This document shows, piece after piece, positions 18,687 to 26,886 of a stretch of DNA of 58,107 bases. The position numbers and the translations under genes are program-made. Under the pieces are notes generated by a model. It had not been told where the DNA came from. It worked only from the letters and a program-made list of their open reading frames with translations, and did no database searches. Numbering within the stretch: the first letter of the stretch is position 1; each line of letters starts with the position of its first letter. This stretch comes from Candidatus Omnitrophota bacterium (lineage in GTDB: Bacteria > Omnitrophota > Gorgyraeia > Gygaellales > UBA12090): positions 1-58,107 of the forward strand of contig JAUSCZ010000008.1 of assembly GCA_030674475.1 (NCBI GenBank), read 5' to 3'.

Positions 18687-19856
18687 TTATAACCTGGCTG
18701 CTTGTTTCTTCAAATCCGCGGCCTTATCGGTCTGCTCCCAGCTGAATTCCGGCTCAGTCCGGCCAAAATGGCCGTAACAAGCAGTCTTCCTATATATCGG
18801 GCGCAGAAGATCCAGGCTTTGAATCATCCCTTTGGGGGTAAGGTCAAAATTGCTTTCAATCAGTTTGATTATGGCGTCATCGGAAATCTTTCCGGTGCCG
18901 TAAGTATCCACATAAATAGACAAAGGCTCGGCCTTGCCGATCACATAGGCCAGATGAATCAGGCACTTATCGGCGATACCGGCGGCCACGATATTCTTGG
19001 CCACATACCTGGTCATATAAGCGGCAGAGCGGTCCACCTTAGTCGGGTCCTTGCCGGAGAACGCGCCTCCGCCGGAGGCCACCATTCCGCCATAAGTATC
19101 TACCACAATCTTTCTCCCGGTCATCCCGGTATCCGACTGCGGCCCGCCAACCACGAATTTTCCGGTCTGATTAATATAATATTTAGTGTCTTTGTCTATA
19201 TACTGTTTAACTATCGGCTTAACTACGGCATCAATGATTTCCTGCCTGGCCTTTTTGGTGATATGCAGGCCTGAAGCGTCCAGGATATCCTCGGTATGCT
19301 GGCAGGCGATAACCACTGAATCCACCCTTTTAGGATGGCCGTCAATATACTCTACCGTAACCTGGCTCTTGCAGTCCGGGCCTAAATATTTCAAGGTCTT
19401 GGCCCTTCTGACATCGGCAGTCTTCTTCACCAGCCGGTGCGCGAGCATAATCGGTAAAGGCATAAGCTCCGGGGTCTCTTTACAGGCATAGCCGACCATA
19501 AACCCCTGGTCTCCGGCCCCGCCGGAATCCACCCCTTGAGCGATATCCGGGGACTGGGTGTGTATAGTATTAATAACCGCGCAGGTATGATAATCAAAGC
19601 CGTATTTGGGATGATCGTAGCCTATTTCCTTTAATATGTCCCGGGTAAGGTTATGCACATCAACAAAACCGGTAGTGGTAATCTCACCACCCACAATCAA
19701 AAGCCCCATAGTTACATAGGTTTCGCAGGCCACCCTGCCGTAAGGATCCTGTTTCAGCACGCAATCCAAAACTCCGTCGGATATCTGATCGCATACCTTA
19801 TCCGGATGCCCCTCACCTACTGATTCCGAAGTAAATAAAAACTTGCGCTTCTCCAT
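18687..19856 (-). CDS. metK: S-adenosylmethionine synthetase
   Basis: 389 residues. Makes S-adenosylmethionine from methionine and ATP. All family blocks are present: [50 protein letters not shown] and [20 protein letters not shown]. Normal bacterial length and an intact C-terminal domain with YGHFGR. The leader has AGGAGGAAGGTAG next to the ATG. It stands in front of ahcY across a repeat spacer. Confidence 0.97.
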   Translation of the reverse strand: MEKRKFLFTSESVGEGHPDKVCDQISDGVLDCVLKQDPYGRVACETYVTMGLLIVGGEITTTGFVDVHNLTRDILKEIGYDHPKYGFDYHTCAVINTIHTQSPDIAQGVDSGGAGDQGFMVGYACKETPELMPLPIMLAHRLVKKTADVRRAKTLKYLGPDCKSQVTVEYIDGHPKRVDSVVIACQHTEDILDASGLHITKKARQEIIDAVVKPIVKQYIDKDTKYYINQTGKFVVGGPQSDTGMTGRKIVVDTYGGMVASGGGAFSGKDPTKVDRSAAYMTRYVAKNIVAAGIADKCLIHLAYVIGKAEPLSIYVDTYGTGKISDDAIIKLIESNFDLTPKGMIQSLDLLRPIYRKTACYGHFGRTEPEFSWEQTDKAADLKKQAARL

Positions 19857-19907
19857 CTACCTTCCTCCTTTTAGTTAGTTAACAGGTTGCCACGAAACCA
19901 TTTTTTT

Positions 19908-19965
19908 GGATAGACGGGACATTCTTGTCCCGTCCTACGGCGGGGTTAGAAAACCCCGCCTATCC
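19908..19965. repeat. 58-bp cloverleaf-like repeat
   Basis: GGATAG ... CTATCC close an outer stem around two perfect hairpins: GACGGGACATTCTTGTCCCGTC and GGCGGGGTTAGAAAACCCCGCC. The outer right arm contributes the TAG stop of the sugar nucleotidyltransferase at 19,960. The two-armed fold is unlike a simple terminator and suggests a mobile palindromic element or a processed RNA. Confidence 0.65.
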
Positions 19966-20727
19966 TGAGTTTTGTGACATTCTATTGGTTAAGGCAAACG
20001 CCTTATCCGCTTCCCGATAGACCTTAAGGTCTCCTATATCATACCACTGCTTCTTAAAAACAAAGGAATACACCTCATCATTCCGGCTTAACCAGCCGAT
20101 AAAACTTCCCGAGGCATCACCGCCGCCCTGACAACTCTTCCGGTATTCGGCAAAATATTTTAATTTTTCTTTAGGTATATAATATAAACAGGTAGCCACC
20201 AATGAAGACATCGGGCGCGGAGGCTTCTCAGTAAAATTGACTATCTTATTTTTCTTATCTAACTTTACCACCCCGTATTTAACTGCCAGGGATTTTTTTT
20301 TGATATCGTATACCCCGATACTTGCCTGAGGTTTCTTGCCCAGGGCAAATTTTATAAAACCGTCCAGGCTTTCCTCAAACAGATTGTCACCGCCAAAGAT
20401 AATCACATCTTCGTTAATTGCCTCACGCGTAAGCGCGAAGCTGATATCTCCCACCGCCCCCAGGCGTTCGTTCTCATTCCTGGTTCCGTCATTTACTATC
20501 TTAATCGAAGGTCCGGTTTTAAATTTTCCCGCCCACTTTAAGAAATTCGGATAGAATCTGGCATTAGTAATAACGATAATTTCCTTGAGCGCTTTGACCC
20601 TGGTTAATTTACCGGCAATATAATCAAGTATCGGCCTCCCGCCCACAGGTAAAAGCGGCTTGGGATATTTTTTGGTCAAAGGGTATAAACGGGTACCGTA
20701 ACCGGCGGCTAAAATTAAGGCTTTCAT
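19960..20727 (-). CDS. sugar-1-phosphate nucleotidyltransferase (RmlA/GlmU-like)
   Basis: 255 residues, a single NTP_transferase domain. MKALILAAGYGTRLYPLTKK then PKPLLPVGGRPILDY is the nucleotide-binding signature; IIFGGDNLFEESLDGFIK has the metal Asp, and VNFTEKPPRP follows. The family joins a sugar 1-phosphate to an NTP for envelope or exopolysaccharide synthesis. No left-handed beta-helix acetyltransferase domain follows, so it is not GlmU. The sugar is not predictable. The last codons and stop are supplied by a cloverleaf repeat, so the C-terminus may have been trimmed by that insertion. Confidence 0.85.
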   Translation of the reverse strand: MKALILAAGYGTRLYPLTKKYPKPLLPVGGRPILDYIAGKLTRVKALKEIIVITNARFYPNFLKWAGKFKTGPSIKIVNDGTRNENERLGAVGDISFALTREAINEDVIIFGGDNLFEESLDGFIKFALGKKPQASIGVYDIKKKSLAVKYGVVKLDKKNKIVNFTEKPPRPMSSLVATCLYYIPKEKLKYFAEYRKSCQGGGDASGSFIGWLSRNDEVYSFVFKKQWYDIGDLKVYREADKAFALTNRMSQNSG

Positions 20728-20742
20728 TATAGAATCGTGGTT

Positions 20743-21522
20743 TTAGAGAAATTCGAACACATCCGAATAATCGTATTTTGAGGGATTATTCAGAAAATCG
20801 AGTTTCCGCGCTTGAACGCGCGCTAAAAGATACATCGGTTCCCTGGAACTTAAACCGAATTTTTCTATTTTCTCAGGAGGCCGGGCCACCCTCATCTTGG
20901 GCACTTCCTGATAATAAGGGTTAACCTCAAAACGTTCGCCTAAATTATCCTTAAAAACAAAATAAGCTGCCCCGCCCCTCATTTTATAAAGCTCGTATTC
21001 CGAAGAAAATTCAGATGAAACCCAGCGAGAAACAACCAAATGAGTTTTACCGGTATTTATCAGGGTATATCCGTATTCCGGAGGAATGACAACCTTATCT
21101 CCCGGGACAGCCTTAACCAGAATCACATCCTCAATAATCCGGCTGTTTTTAGTGTTTTTCTTCTGCAATAAACACCAGGCCTTGCCATATACTACTTCGT
21201 ATAGCTCGCCATAATCGCCCCGGTGGTTTTGCCCGGCGGTCTTCATCAACTCGTTACCTAAGTTACCGGAGCGGATAACAGTAACATCATATCTTAATTT
21301 ATTCCTGCGGATAATATCTTCATCTTTGATATCACGCAGGCCGCGATATATATAATACAATTGTTCCGGCTCAGTTATGCTTTTCTCTGCCAAAACCTCC
21401 TTGACTTCTTTTAAATACCTTACTTCCGGCTTAACTTTATTTAAATCCTTCCCCAGAATCAGGGAACATTTCTTAACATCTAATTTAAGCCCTAAACCTG
21501 AAGTCTTGCTCAAATCCTCCAT
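20743..21522 (-). CDS. cupin-type glucose-6-phosphate isomerase relative with altered metal site
   Basis: 259 residues. The order RYDVTVIRSGNLGNEL, TAGQNHRGDYGELYEVVYG, KAVPGDKVVIPPEYGYTLIN, VSRWVSSEFSSEY matches the archaeal cupin phosphoglucose isomerase (Pfam GPI). In Pyrococcus the metal is held by His88, His90, Glu97 and His136. Here the first position reads Gln98, H100 and E106 are kept, and the last position is Tyr152 in PPEYGY. Two of four ligands are therefore gone, so isomerase activity is doubtful and a sensing or different catalytic role is possible. About 70 extra residues precede the cupin. It lies 2 bases downstream of ptsI, so it is in the phosphorelay operon. Confidence 0.75.
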   Translation of the reverse strand: MEDLSKTSGLGLKLDVKKCSLILGKDLNKVKPEVRYLKEVKEVLAEKSITEPEQLYYIYRGLRDIKDEDIIRRNKLRYDVTVIRSGNLGNELMKTAGQNHRGDYGELYEVVYGKAWCLLQKKNTKNSRIIEDVILVKAVPGDKVVIPPEYGYTLINTGKTHLVVSRWVSSEFSSEYELYKMRGGAAYFVFKDNLGERFEVNPYYQEVPKMRVARPPEKIEKFGLSSREPMYLLARVQARKLDFLNNPSKYDYSDVFEFL

Positions 21523-21524
21523 GG

Positions 21525-23264
21525 CTAAGGCCGCGAAACGCTCAATTCCTTAAGCTTCCTGACGGCAAACCCTTCGACATCCTTGGTCGTGGAGAAAGAC
21601 AGCGCCTCCTGGGAAATGTTCACGGCCTCAGGCATGCTCACCGAACGGATGATATGCTTTATTTCCGGTATCATCAACGAAGGCATGCTGAATTCATCTA
21701 AGCCCATCCCTAAGAGTATCAGGGTAAAAATCGGATCTCCAGCCATCTCTCCGCACATTCCCACGCTAAGATTGGACTTATGCCCTGTATCTATGATATT
21801 TTTGATAAGCCGCAAGACCCCCGGATGGGCCGGTTCATAAAGATAGGCCACCTTTTCATTACTACGGTCAACGGCAATCGAATACTGAATAAGATCATTA
21901 GTCCCAATACTGAAAAAATCTACTTCTTTAGCCAGGATATCGGCGGTCATTGCCGCTGAGGGAACCTCAATCATCGCCCCAACCTTAATAGATTCATCAA
22001 AAGGCCTGCCCTCCCTTAGCAGCTCATTTTTAGATTCCTCTAAAAGCGTATTTGCCTGCCTTAATTCCTCAATACCGGAAATCATCGGATACATCAGCTT
22101 CAAGTTTCCGTGCACTGAGGCCCGGAGTATGGCCCTGAGCTGGCTCTTAAACATATCCGGCCTGGCTAAACAGAATCTTATCGCCCGCCAGCCTAAAAAT
22201 GGGGACATCTCATGGGGAACCTCTAAATGAGACAAAAATTTATCCCCGCCGATATCTAGGGTGCGGATGATAACGGATTGAGGCTTAACCGCCTCAGCCA
22301 CAAATTTATAGGCCTGGTAATGCTCTTCCTCAGAGGGAATATCAGTCCGGTTCATATAGAAAAATTCCGTGCGGTAAAGCCCTATGCCTTCGGCGCCGTG
22401 TTCGATAATAGAAGGAATTTCATCCGGAAGCTCGATATTTGCCGCCACCCGCACCCGCCTTTTATCGGTAGTAATGGCGGGTTCATCCTTTAATGAAACA
22501 TAACGCTGGGTGGTATCCTTAAAGGCCCGGCTTTCTTTGCGATATTTTTCTAAGGTAACTTCATCCGGATTAACGATAATAACGCCGGTTGTTCCGTCAA
22601 TAATCAGGATATCTCCCGTGGCAATCTTTAAGGTTGCCGTCTCCAGCCCCACTACCGCCGGGATCTCCATTGACTTAGCCATAATCGCGGTATGCGAAGT
22701 TTTGCCTCCGATACTGGTGATAAAAGCCAGGACATTCTTTTTATGCATAGCCGCGGTATCCGAGGGAGAAAGATCATTGGCAACCAAAATAACTTTTTCC
22801 TTAAAATCCTCCAGGCGTTTGGCGCTTTTACCCAGAAGATTGCGCAGAACCCTGCGGCTTACATCATTTATATCACTTACCCTCTCCTTAAGATACTCAT
22901 CTTCGATATTAAGGAACACCTGGATGTATTTTTTCAGGACATTTTGAAACACATAGGCGGCGGTAAGTTTTTCCTTCTTAAGCTGGAAAATAACCTCCTC
23001 AATAAGCATCCTGTCTTCCAGGACCAGGAGATGCGCGTCAAATATTTCAGCCACATTCTGACCCATTCCTTCGGCAATTTTTTTCTGCAGGTCTAAAATC
23101 TCATGGCGGGTCTTAATCAAGGCCTCCTCGAAAAGCTGGATCTGGGCGGCTATCTGACTCTCAGAAATCTCCTGGCGCGCGACAACAAACTCTTCCTTGG
23201 TCCAGAGATGGGCCGGGCCGATGGCTATTCCTCCTGATGCCGGTATTCCTTTTAACTCAATCAT
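21525..23264 (-). CDS. ptsI: phosphoenolpyruvate-protein phosphotransferase (PTS enzyme I)
   Basis: 579 residues. Takes a phosphoryl group from PEP and passes it to HPr. GGKTSHTAIMAKSMEIPAVVG carries the active-site histidine; the C-terminal PEP-binding barrel has RTEFFYMNRTDIPSE, SIGTNDLIQYSIAVDR and GMCGEMAGDP. It lacks the GAF domain of PtsP, so it is the ordinary enzyme I. It lies 3 bases from the HPr gene. No membrane EIIC/EIIB gene is in the window, which with an EIIA at 25.2 kb favours a regulatory relay over sugar import, but permeases may be elsewhere. Confidence 0.95.
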   Translation of the reverse strand: MIELKGIPASGGIAIGPAHLWTKEEFVVARQEISESQIAAQIQLFEEALIKTRHEILDLQKKIAEGMGQNVAEIFDAHLLVLEDRMLIEEVIFQLKKEKLTAAYVFQNVLKKYIQVFLNIEDEYLKERVSDINDVSRRVLRNLLGKSAKRLEDFKEKVILVANDLSPSDTAAMHKKNVLAFITSIGGKTSHTAIMAKSMEIPAVVGLETATLKIATGDILIIDGTTGVIIVNPDEVTLEKYRKESRAFKDTTQRYVSLKDEPAITTDKRRVRVAANIELPDEIPSIIEHGAEGIGLYRTEFFYMNRTDIPSEEEHYQAYKFVAEAVKPQSVIIRTLDIGGDKFLSHLEVPHEMSPFLGWRAIRFCLARPDMFKSQLRAILRASVHGNLKLMYPMISGIEELRQANTLLEESKNELLREGRPFDESIKVGAMIEVPSAAMTADILAKEVDFFSIGTNDLIQYSIAVDRSNEKVAYLYEPAHPGVLRLIKNIIDTGHKSNLSVGMCGEMAGDPIFTLILLGMGLDEFSMPSLMIPEIKHIIRSVSMPEAVNISQEALSFSTTKDVEGFAVRKLKELSVSRP

Positions 23265-23267
23265 TTT

Positions 23268-23606
23268 TTATCTTCTTTTTATAGTAAGCTTTGAAACCGC
23301 CGCCCGCAAAGACGGGGAAGCGGATTTGCGAAAAATATTATCCAGGTCATCGGCGGCGGCTATCTTTTCAAGTTCAATAACTGCCTCCTGGGCATCTTTA
23401 CCGGTAGCATTAATTATGATTATACTGTCCTTTTCCGCGGCCAGCATAAGTACGCCCATAATGGATTTGCCGTTTACCGCCTGGTTATCTTTGATCACAG
23501 TGATATCGGAATCAAATTTATTGGCCGCCTGGACAAACAAAGCCGCCGGCCGGGCATGCAGGCCCATTTTATTCTTAACCACAACCTTTTTCTCTATAGT
23601 AGTCAT
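23268..23606 (-). CDS. ptsH: HPr phosphocarrier protein with C-terminal extension
   Basis: 112 residues; the HPr fold covers the first 85 or so, with the phospho-accepting His in NKMGLHARPAALF and a regulatory serine in NGKSIMGVLML as in HPr controlled by HPr kinase/phosphorylase. About 25 extra residues (IFRKSASPSLRAAVSKL...) follow the usual end. It sits between yvcK and ptsI. The serine site predicts an hprK gene elsewhere in the genome. Confidence 0.93.
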   Translation of the reverse strand: MTTIEKKVVVKNKMGLHARPAALFVQAANKFDSDITVIKDNQAVNGKSIMGVLMLAAEKDSIIIINATGKDAQEAVIELEKIAAADDLDNIFRKSASPSLRAAVSKLTIKRR

Positions 23607-23661
23607 TTTTTAAGCTATCAGCTATCAGCTATCAGCTATCAGCTGAAGGCTGATTTCGCGG
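23607..23661. repeat. tandem CAGCTATCAG repeat
   Basis: The 8-base word AGCTATC recurs (AGCTATCAGCTATCAGCTAT, continuing to about 23,643) and then AGCTGAAGGCTGAT. It lies in the 55-base gap between yvcK and ptsH and can slip into many hairpin registers. Confidence 0.7.
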
Positions 23662-24909
23662 TCAAAAGTTTTCCTGAATCAAATCTATGACAATCTTAGC
23701 CAGCTTTTCGGAATCGTGGCGCACATAATCCAATGAGTTTACTAAATCTCCTTCGATAACCCGGTATCCGGCATGCCTTATCTTATCTATATCAATTAAA
23801 ACCGGAAAGGAATTATCCTGTTGGTATTTCTCCAGCAATTCCTGGGAAATCAGTCTGGAATTCACCACGCAATAGTCAATTATCCTGGGTGAACTATGTT
23901 CAATAATTGCCCTGATATGCTCATAAGCGGTATAGCCATCGGTTTCTCCCGGCTGAGTCATCACGTTGGATATATATATCTTTAGGGCGGAACTGGCCAA
24001 TATAGCCTCCCGGATCTCCTTAATTAAAAGATTGGGAATGACGCTGGTATAGAGGCTTCCCGGCCCCAGGATAATCGCCTGGGCCTCCGAAATGGCCTTG
24101 ATGGCATCCGGCGTGCCCTGGATATCCGGAGGGTTTAGATATATATTGGCAATCTGACGCTTCTTATTAGGAATAGCGGTTTCGCCCTCTTGGATAGAGC
24201 CATCCTTATATTTTGCCACCAGGGATATTTTATTTAAGGTTGATGGTATAACCTGCCCGCGGATAGCCAAAACCTTGCTTGACTCCTTAACCGCCTTCTC
24301 AAAATCTCCGGTCAGTTTAGTCATTACGGTTATAAAGAGATTTCCGAAGCTGTGTCCGGAGAGCTCGCTTGAAGAATCAAACCTGAATTGAAAAAGTTCC
24401 TGCATCAGGGTCGGGGCATCAGCCAGGGCCACCAAACAGTTGCGGATATCGCCGGGAGGAAGTATGTCAAACTGCTGTCTAATCCTGCCGGAGGAGCCTC
24501 CGTCATCGGCAACCGTAACCACCGCGGCTATATTAGAGGTATATTCCTTTAAACCCTGCAGTAAAACCGATAGTCCGGTTCCCCCTCCCACAGTTACTAT
24601 ACGCGGGCCTTTTTCTAAATAACGTTTGCGGTAAATCATATCCACCAGTTCCTTGTCGCCGCCGGGCACAAACACATTAATAAAAGAACTTAAGATATTG
24701 CGCAGGCCCAGAACCCCCAGGAATACCCCTAAAAGGGTTACCAGGATATACAACGCCCGGGAAAAAAAGCTTTCTTCAATAAAAAACCGCGCGCTGCTTA
24801 AAGCCACCAAGGCAACCGCGAAGACAAGCAGGCCCACCCAGCGCTTGACGCGCATCCCGGGATAGAACCATTTAATTACCCGCAAAAAAATATTAGAATC
24901 TCTTTTCAT
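23662..24909 (-). CDS. YvcK/CofD-like gluconeogenesis factor with membrane anchor
   Basis: 415 residues. Two N-terminal membrane segments (about residues 22-70) precede the YvcK domain, which opens with VTVGGGTGLSVLLQGLK and VVTVADDGGSSGRIR and later has LGPGSLYTSVIPNLLI. YvcK proteins bind UDP-GlcNAc and are needed for growth on gluconeogenic carbon and for cell-wall synthesis in Bacillus and mycobacteria. Membrane-anchored forms are common outside Firmicutes. Linkage to HPr-EI agrees with control of carbon flow toward envelope precursors; that role here is inference. Confidence 0.9.
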   Translation of the reverse strand: MKRDSNIFLRVIKWFYPGMRVKRWVGLLVFAVALVALSSARFFIEESFFSRALYILVTLLGVFLGVLGLRNILSSFINVFVPGGDKELVDMIYRKRYLEKGPRIVTVGGGTGLSVLLQGLKEYTSNIAAVVTVADDGGSSGRIRQQFDILPPGDIRNCLVALADAPTLMQELFQFRFDSSSELSGHSFGNLFITVMTKLTGDFEKAVKESSKVLAIRGQVIPSTLNKISLVAKYKDGSIQEGETAIPNKKRQIANIYLNPPDIQGTPDAIKAISEAQAIILGPGSLYTSVIPNLLIKEIREAILASSALKIYISNVMTQPGETDGYTAYEHIRAIIEHSSPRIIDYCVVNSRLISQELLEKYQQDNSFPVLIDIDKIRHAGYRVIEGDLVNSLDYVRHDSEKLAKIVIDLIQENF

Positions 24910-25172
24910 TCTGTGTCATTGCTGTCCAAATTAGCCGTTAACATGTCATTCCCGCAATCTTTAGGCGGGAATCCACGACGATAGAAAAACTTGGATGCTC
25001 GCCTTCGCGGACATGACAGTTTTGATATCTCGAAATTAATTTCTCGCCGATAGATAACTGCTTATTTGGACACGAGTGATTCTGTGTATTAATTAAATAA
25101 CACAAAAAACAGAGGACCAAGGTTAAGATAATCTTAATCTTAGACTCTTCATTTTACCATTTATTTTCAAAG
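24910..25172. repeat. spacer with GTCATTCCCGC REP-like palindrome
   Basis: GTCATTCCCGCAATCTTTAG then GCGGGAATCCACGACG at about 24,945-24,977, with a degenerate continuation ending CGGACATGACAG near 25,019. It resembles the interior of the 2665-2796 element. The rest is AT-rich with GTTAAGATAATCTTAATCTT as a small hairpin. A 60-codon ORF here is only translated repeat. Confidence 0.6.
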
Positions 25173-25643
25173 CTATATCTTTTTATCGTCTTCCTGAAGG
25201 ATAATCTTTAGTATGGACTTTTCGTCTTTACATTCTTTGAGTGAGTCGCGGAAGTATTTATCTTTTAAGAGGCGGGAAATCCTGGCCAAGGCCTTCAGAT
25301 GCGGACCGGCAGAATCAATAGGGGCGATGAGCAGGAAAAATATGTAAACTTTTTCTCCGTCTAAAGAATCAAAATCAACCCCCTTTTGAGAAATACCAAA
25401 ACCTGCCACCAGCTTATTCACGCACTCGGATTTCGCGTGCGGGATGCCCACCCCCTGCCCGATCGCGGTTGAACCCAGGGCCTCTCTGGCCATAAGCTGT
25501 TCTACCAGCTTATTACGATTTTTTTTCTCAATATCCTCCGAAGCCGCCAAAAGCTCAACCAATTCCTTTAACACATCCTCTTTTTTAACTGCCTTGAGGT
25601 CCGCGGTAATCGCTTTCTTGGATAAAAAATCAGCTATCTTCAT
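25173..25643 (-). CDS. PTS EIIA domain protein (PtsN/fructose type)
   Basis: 156 residues, a single EIIA type-2 domain. IGQGVGIPHAKSECVNKLVA holds the phospho-accepting histidine; FFLLIAPIDSAGPHLKALARISRLL and the terminal KIILQE segment are typical. In PtsN-like proteins the phosphorylation state signals nitrogen/carbon status to partners instead of driving import. It is encoded close to yvcK, HPr and EI, completing a permease-less relay. The start ATG has GGAGG upstream. Confidence 0.92.
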   Translation of the reverse strand: MKIADFLSKKAITADLKAVKKEDVLKELVELLAASEDIEKKNRNKLVEQLMAREALGSTAIGQGVGIPHAKSECVNKLVAGFGISQKGVDFDSLDGEKVYIFFLLIAPIDSAGPHLKALARISRLLKDKYFRDSLKECKDEKSILKIILQEDDKKI

Positions 25644-25700
25644 AGTAATATTTCCTCCTTGAAATATCTCTTTCTTATTTTATCTTTTATTAAGAAAACA

Positions 25701-25776
25701 TGGAGCGGGAGGCGGGGGTCGAACCCGTGACATCAACCTTGGCAAGGTTGCGCTCTGCCAACTGAGCTACTCCCGC
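25701..25776 (-). tRNA. tRNA-Gly (GCC)
   Basis: 76 bases with the CCA end encoded. Acceptor GCGGGAG pairs with CTCCCGC, then T and CCA. D-arm GCTCAGTTGGCAGAGC, anticodon loop TTGCCAA within CAACC/GGTTG, T-arm with GGTTCGACC. Anticodon GCC reads GGC/GGT. Confidence 0.96.
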
Positions 25777-25898
25777 AATAAAGCAGAATTAAGATTTAAG
25801 AGTTCAGAACTAAGAAAATTTAAAAAATTAAAGAACATGTTTTTCTACCTTGATCTTATTTCTGAATTCTTAATTCTCAGTTCTTAGTTCTGTTTTTA
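25777..25898. repeat. AATTAAGA/TTCTTAATTC foldback between tRNA genes
   Basis: AGAATTAAGATTTAAGAGTTC faces GAATTCTTAATTCTCAGTTC around an AT-rich centre, forming a long hairpin. The same words occur beside tRNA-Ser at 48,950-49,000. Confidence 0.6.
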
Positions 25899-25980
25899 TG
25901 GGCGGAAGAGGAGTTGAACCTCCAAGAGTTTCCCCAATAGCTCCTAAGGCTATCGCGTATGCCAATTCCGCCATCCGCCC
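25899..25980 (-). tRNA. tRNA-Leu (TAG)
   Basis: 82 bases with a long variable arm. Acceptor GGGCGGA/TCCGCCC plus discriminator A; GCGGAATTGGCATACGC D-arm; anticodon loop CTTAGGA closed by ATAGC/GCTAT; T-arm GGTTCAACTCC. CCA is not encoded. Anticodon TAG reads CTA and related leucine codons. Confidence 0.94.
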
Positions 25981-26017
25981 GTAAGACAAAACAAACCAAA
26001 AAAACTAAAATAAAAAC

Positions 26018-26195
26018 AAAATGAGCCGCCCGTGACTACGAACACTCGCTCCTCGCTTACGCTCGTCGCTCTCCAAAGGGGCTCTGCCCCTATGGCGCTC
26101 AGCCGACAATACGTCGGCTTCGCTGTTACCCCGACAGCGCGGGGGAAGTGCTTCCCCCGCACCCCCTGGTGTTCTCGTCGCTAAGGTATAAATGT
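26018..26195. mobile_element. integration scar at tRNA-Lys: duplicated 3' end plus GC-rich insert
   Basis: AAAATGAGCCGCCCGTGACT at 26,018-26,037 repeats the flank and 3' end of tRNA-Lys at 26,196-26,215; after one inserted base the match goes on through CGAACAC. Between the copies lie about 160 bases rich in GCTCGTCGCTC words and palindromes (GGGGCTCTGCCCC, CGACAATACGTCGG, GGGGGAAGTGCTTCCCCC). This is the arrangement left by site-specific insertion into a tRNA 3' end, with the inserted cargo almost wholly lost, or by a local duplication. Confidence 0.6.
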
Positions 26196-26199
26196 AAAA

Positions 26200-26272
26200 T
26201 GAGCCGCCCGTGACTCGAACACGGCACACTCGGCTTAAAAAGCCGATGCTCTACCGGATGAGCTAGCGGCCC
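26200..26272 (-). tRNA. tRNA-Lys (TTT)
   Basis: 73 bases. Acceptor GGGCCGC against GCGGCTC (one G-T pair), discriminator A; D-arm GCTCATCCGGTAGAGC; anticodon TTT in loop TTTTTAA closed by TCGGC/GCCGA; T-arm GTGTTCGAGTCAC. CCA is not encoded. A partial copy of its 3' end lies downstream at 26,018. Confidence 0.95.
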
Positions 26273-26313
26273 ATTTTATTTATCCCGGCTCTTCCACCAT
26301 AAAAAACAACCGG

Positions 26314-26871
26314 CTAAAACTCCGCCAGATCCTTTTCTTTTCCCGCTAAAATCTGTTCCACCTTCTGAATATAAGAATCTACTATTTTTTGCAGGCTGTC
26401 ATGGCCTTTAAATTTATCGTCTTCGGCGATACGTTTTTCTTTTTCTAATTTATCAATGGCCTCTTTAGAGTCCCTGCGAATAGTGCGCAGGGAAATCCTG
26501 CCGTCTTCAGCCATCTTTTTTACCACCCTGGCTAATTCCTCGCGCCTGTCCTTAGAAAGCTGAGGGATGATCACCCTGATTATCTTGGAATCATTAGACG
26601 GATTAACTCCCAGGCTTGATTTTAGTATGGATTTCTCAATCTCGGGGATAAGCGAGACATCCCAGGGCTGAATCTGAATCAACCTGGCGTCGGGAACGGT
26701 TATCGAAGCAAGCTGTTTTAAAAGCATAGGCGTTCCGTAACAATCCACCCTTAGGCCCTCAACCATGCTGGGATTGGCCCTGCCGGTAGAAATCTCGGCA
26801 AATTCTCTCTGCATCGCCTCCAGGGCTTTTTTCATTTTATCTTCCGCTTCTTTAATAATATCTTTAACCAT
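26314..26871 (-). CDS. frr: ribosome recycling factor
   Basis: 185 residues, the standard length. Splits post-termination ribosomes with EF-G. FAEISTGRANPSMVEGLRVD, YGTPMLLKQLASITVPDARLI, the NPSNDSKIIRVIIPQLSKDRREEL region and the C-terminal three-helix bundle are all present. It is the last gene of rpsB-tsf-pyrH-frr, 15 bases after pyrH. Confidence 0.97.
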   Translation of the reverse strand: MVKDIIKEAEDKMKKALEAMQREFAEISTGRANPSMVEGLRVDCYGTPMLLKQLASITVPDARLIQIQPWDVSLIPEIEKSILKSSLGVNPSNDSKIIRVIIPQLSKDRREELARVVKKMAEDGRISLRTIRRDSKEAIDKLEKEKRIAEDDKFKGHDSLQKIVDSYIQKVEQILAGKEKDLAEF

Positions 26872-26886
26872 TATAACACCTCTGTT

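Noticed and set aside
18702-19274. Plus-strand ORF of 190 codons
   Set aside because: Wholly inside metK on the other strand; metK has every family motif, so this is a shadow.
19857-19960. SAM riboswitch upstream of metK
   Set aside because: The structured sequence here is the cloverleaf repeat downstream of the neighbouring gene on the metK 5' side; no SAM-I, II or III consensus is visible.
26005-26229. Minus-strand ORF across tRNA-Lys and the GC-rich insert
   Set aside because: It overlaps a clear tRNA gene and duplicated sequence; no ribosome site.
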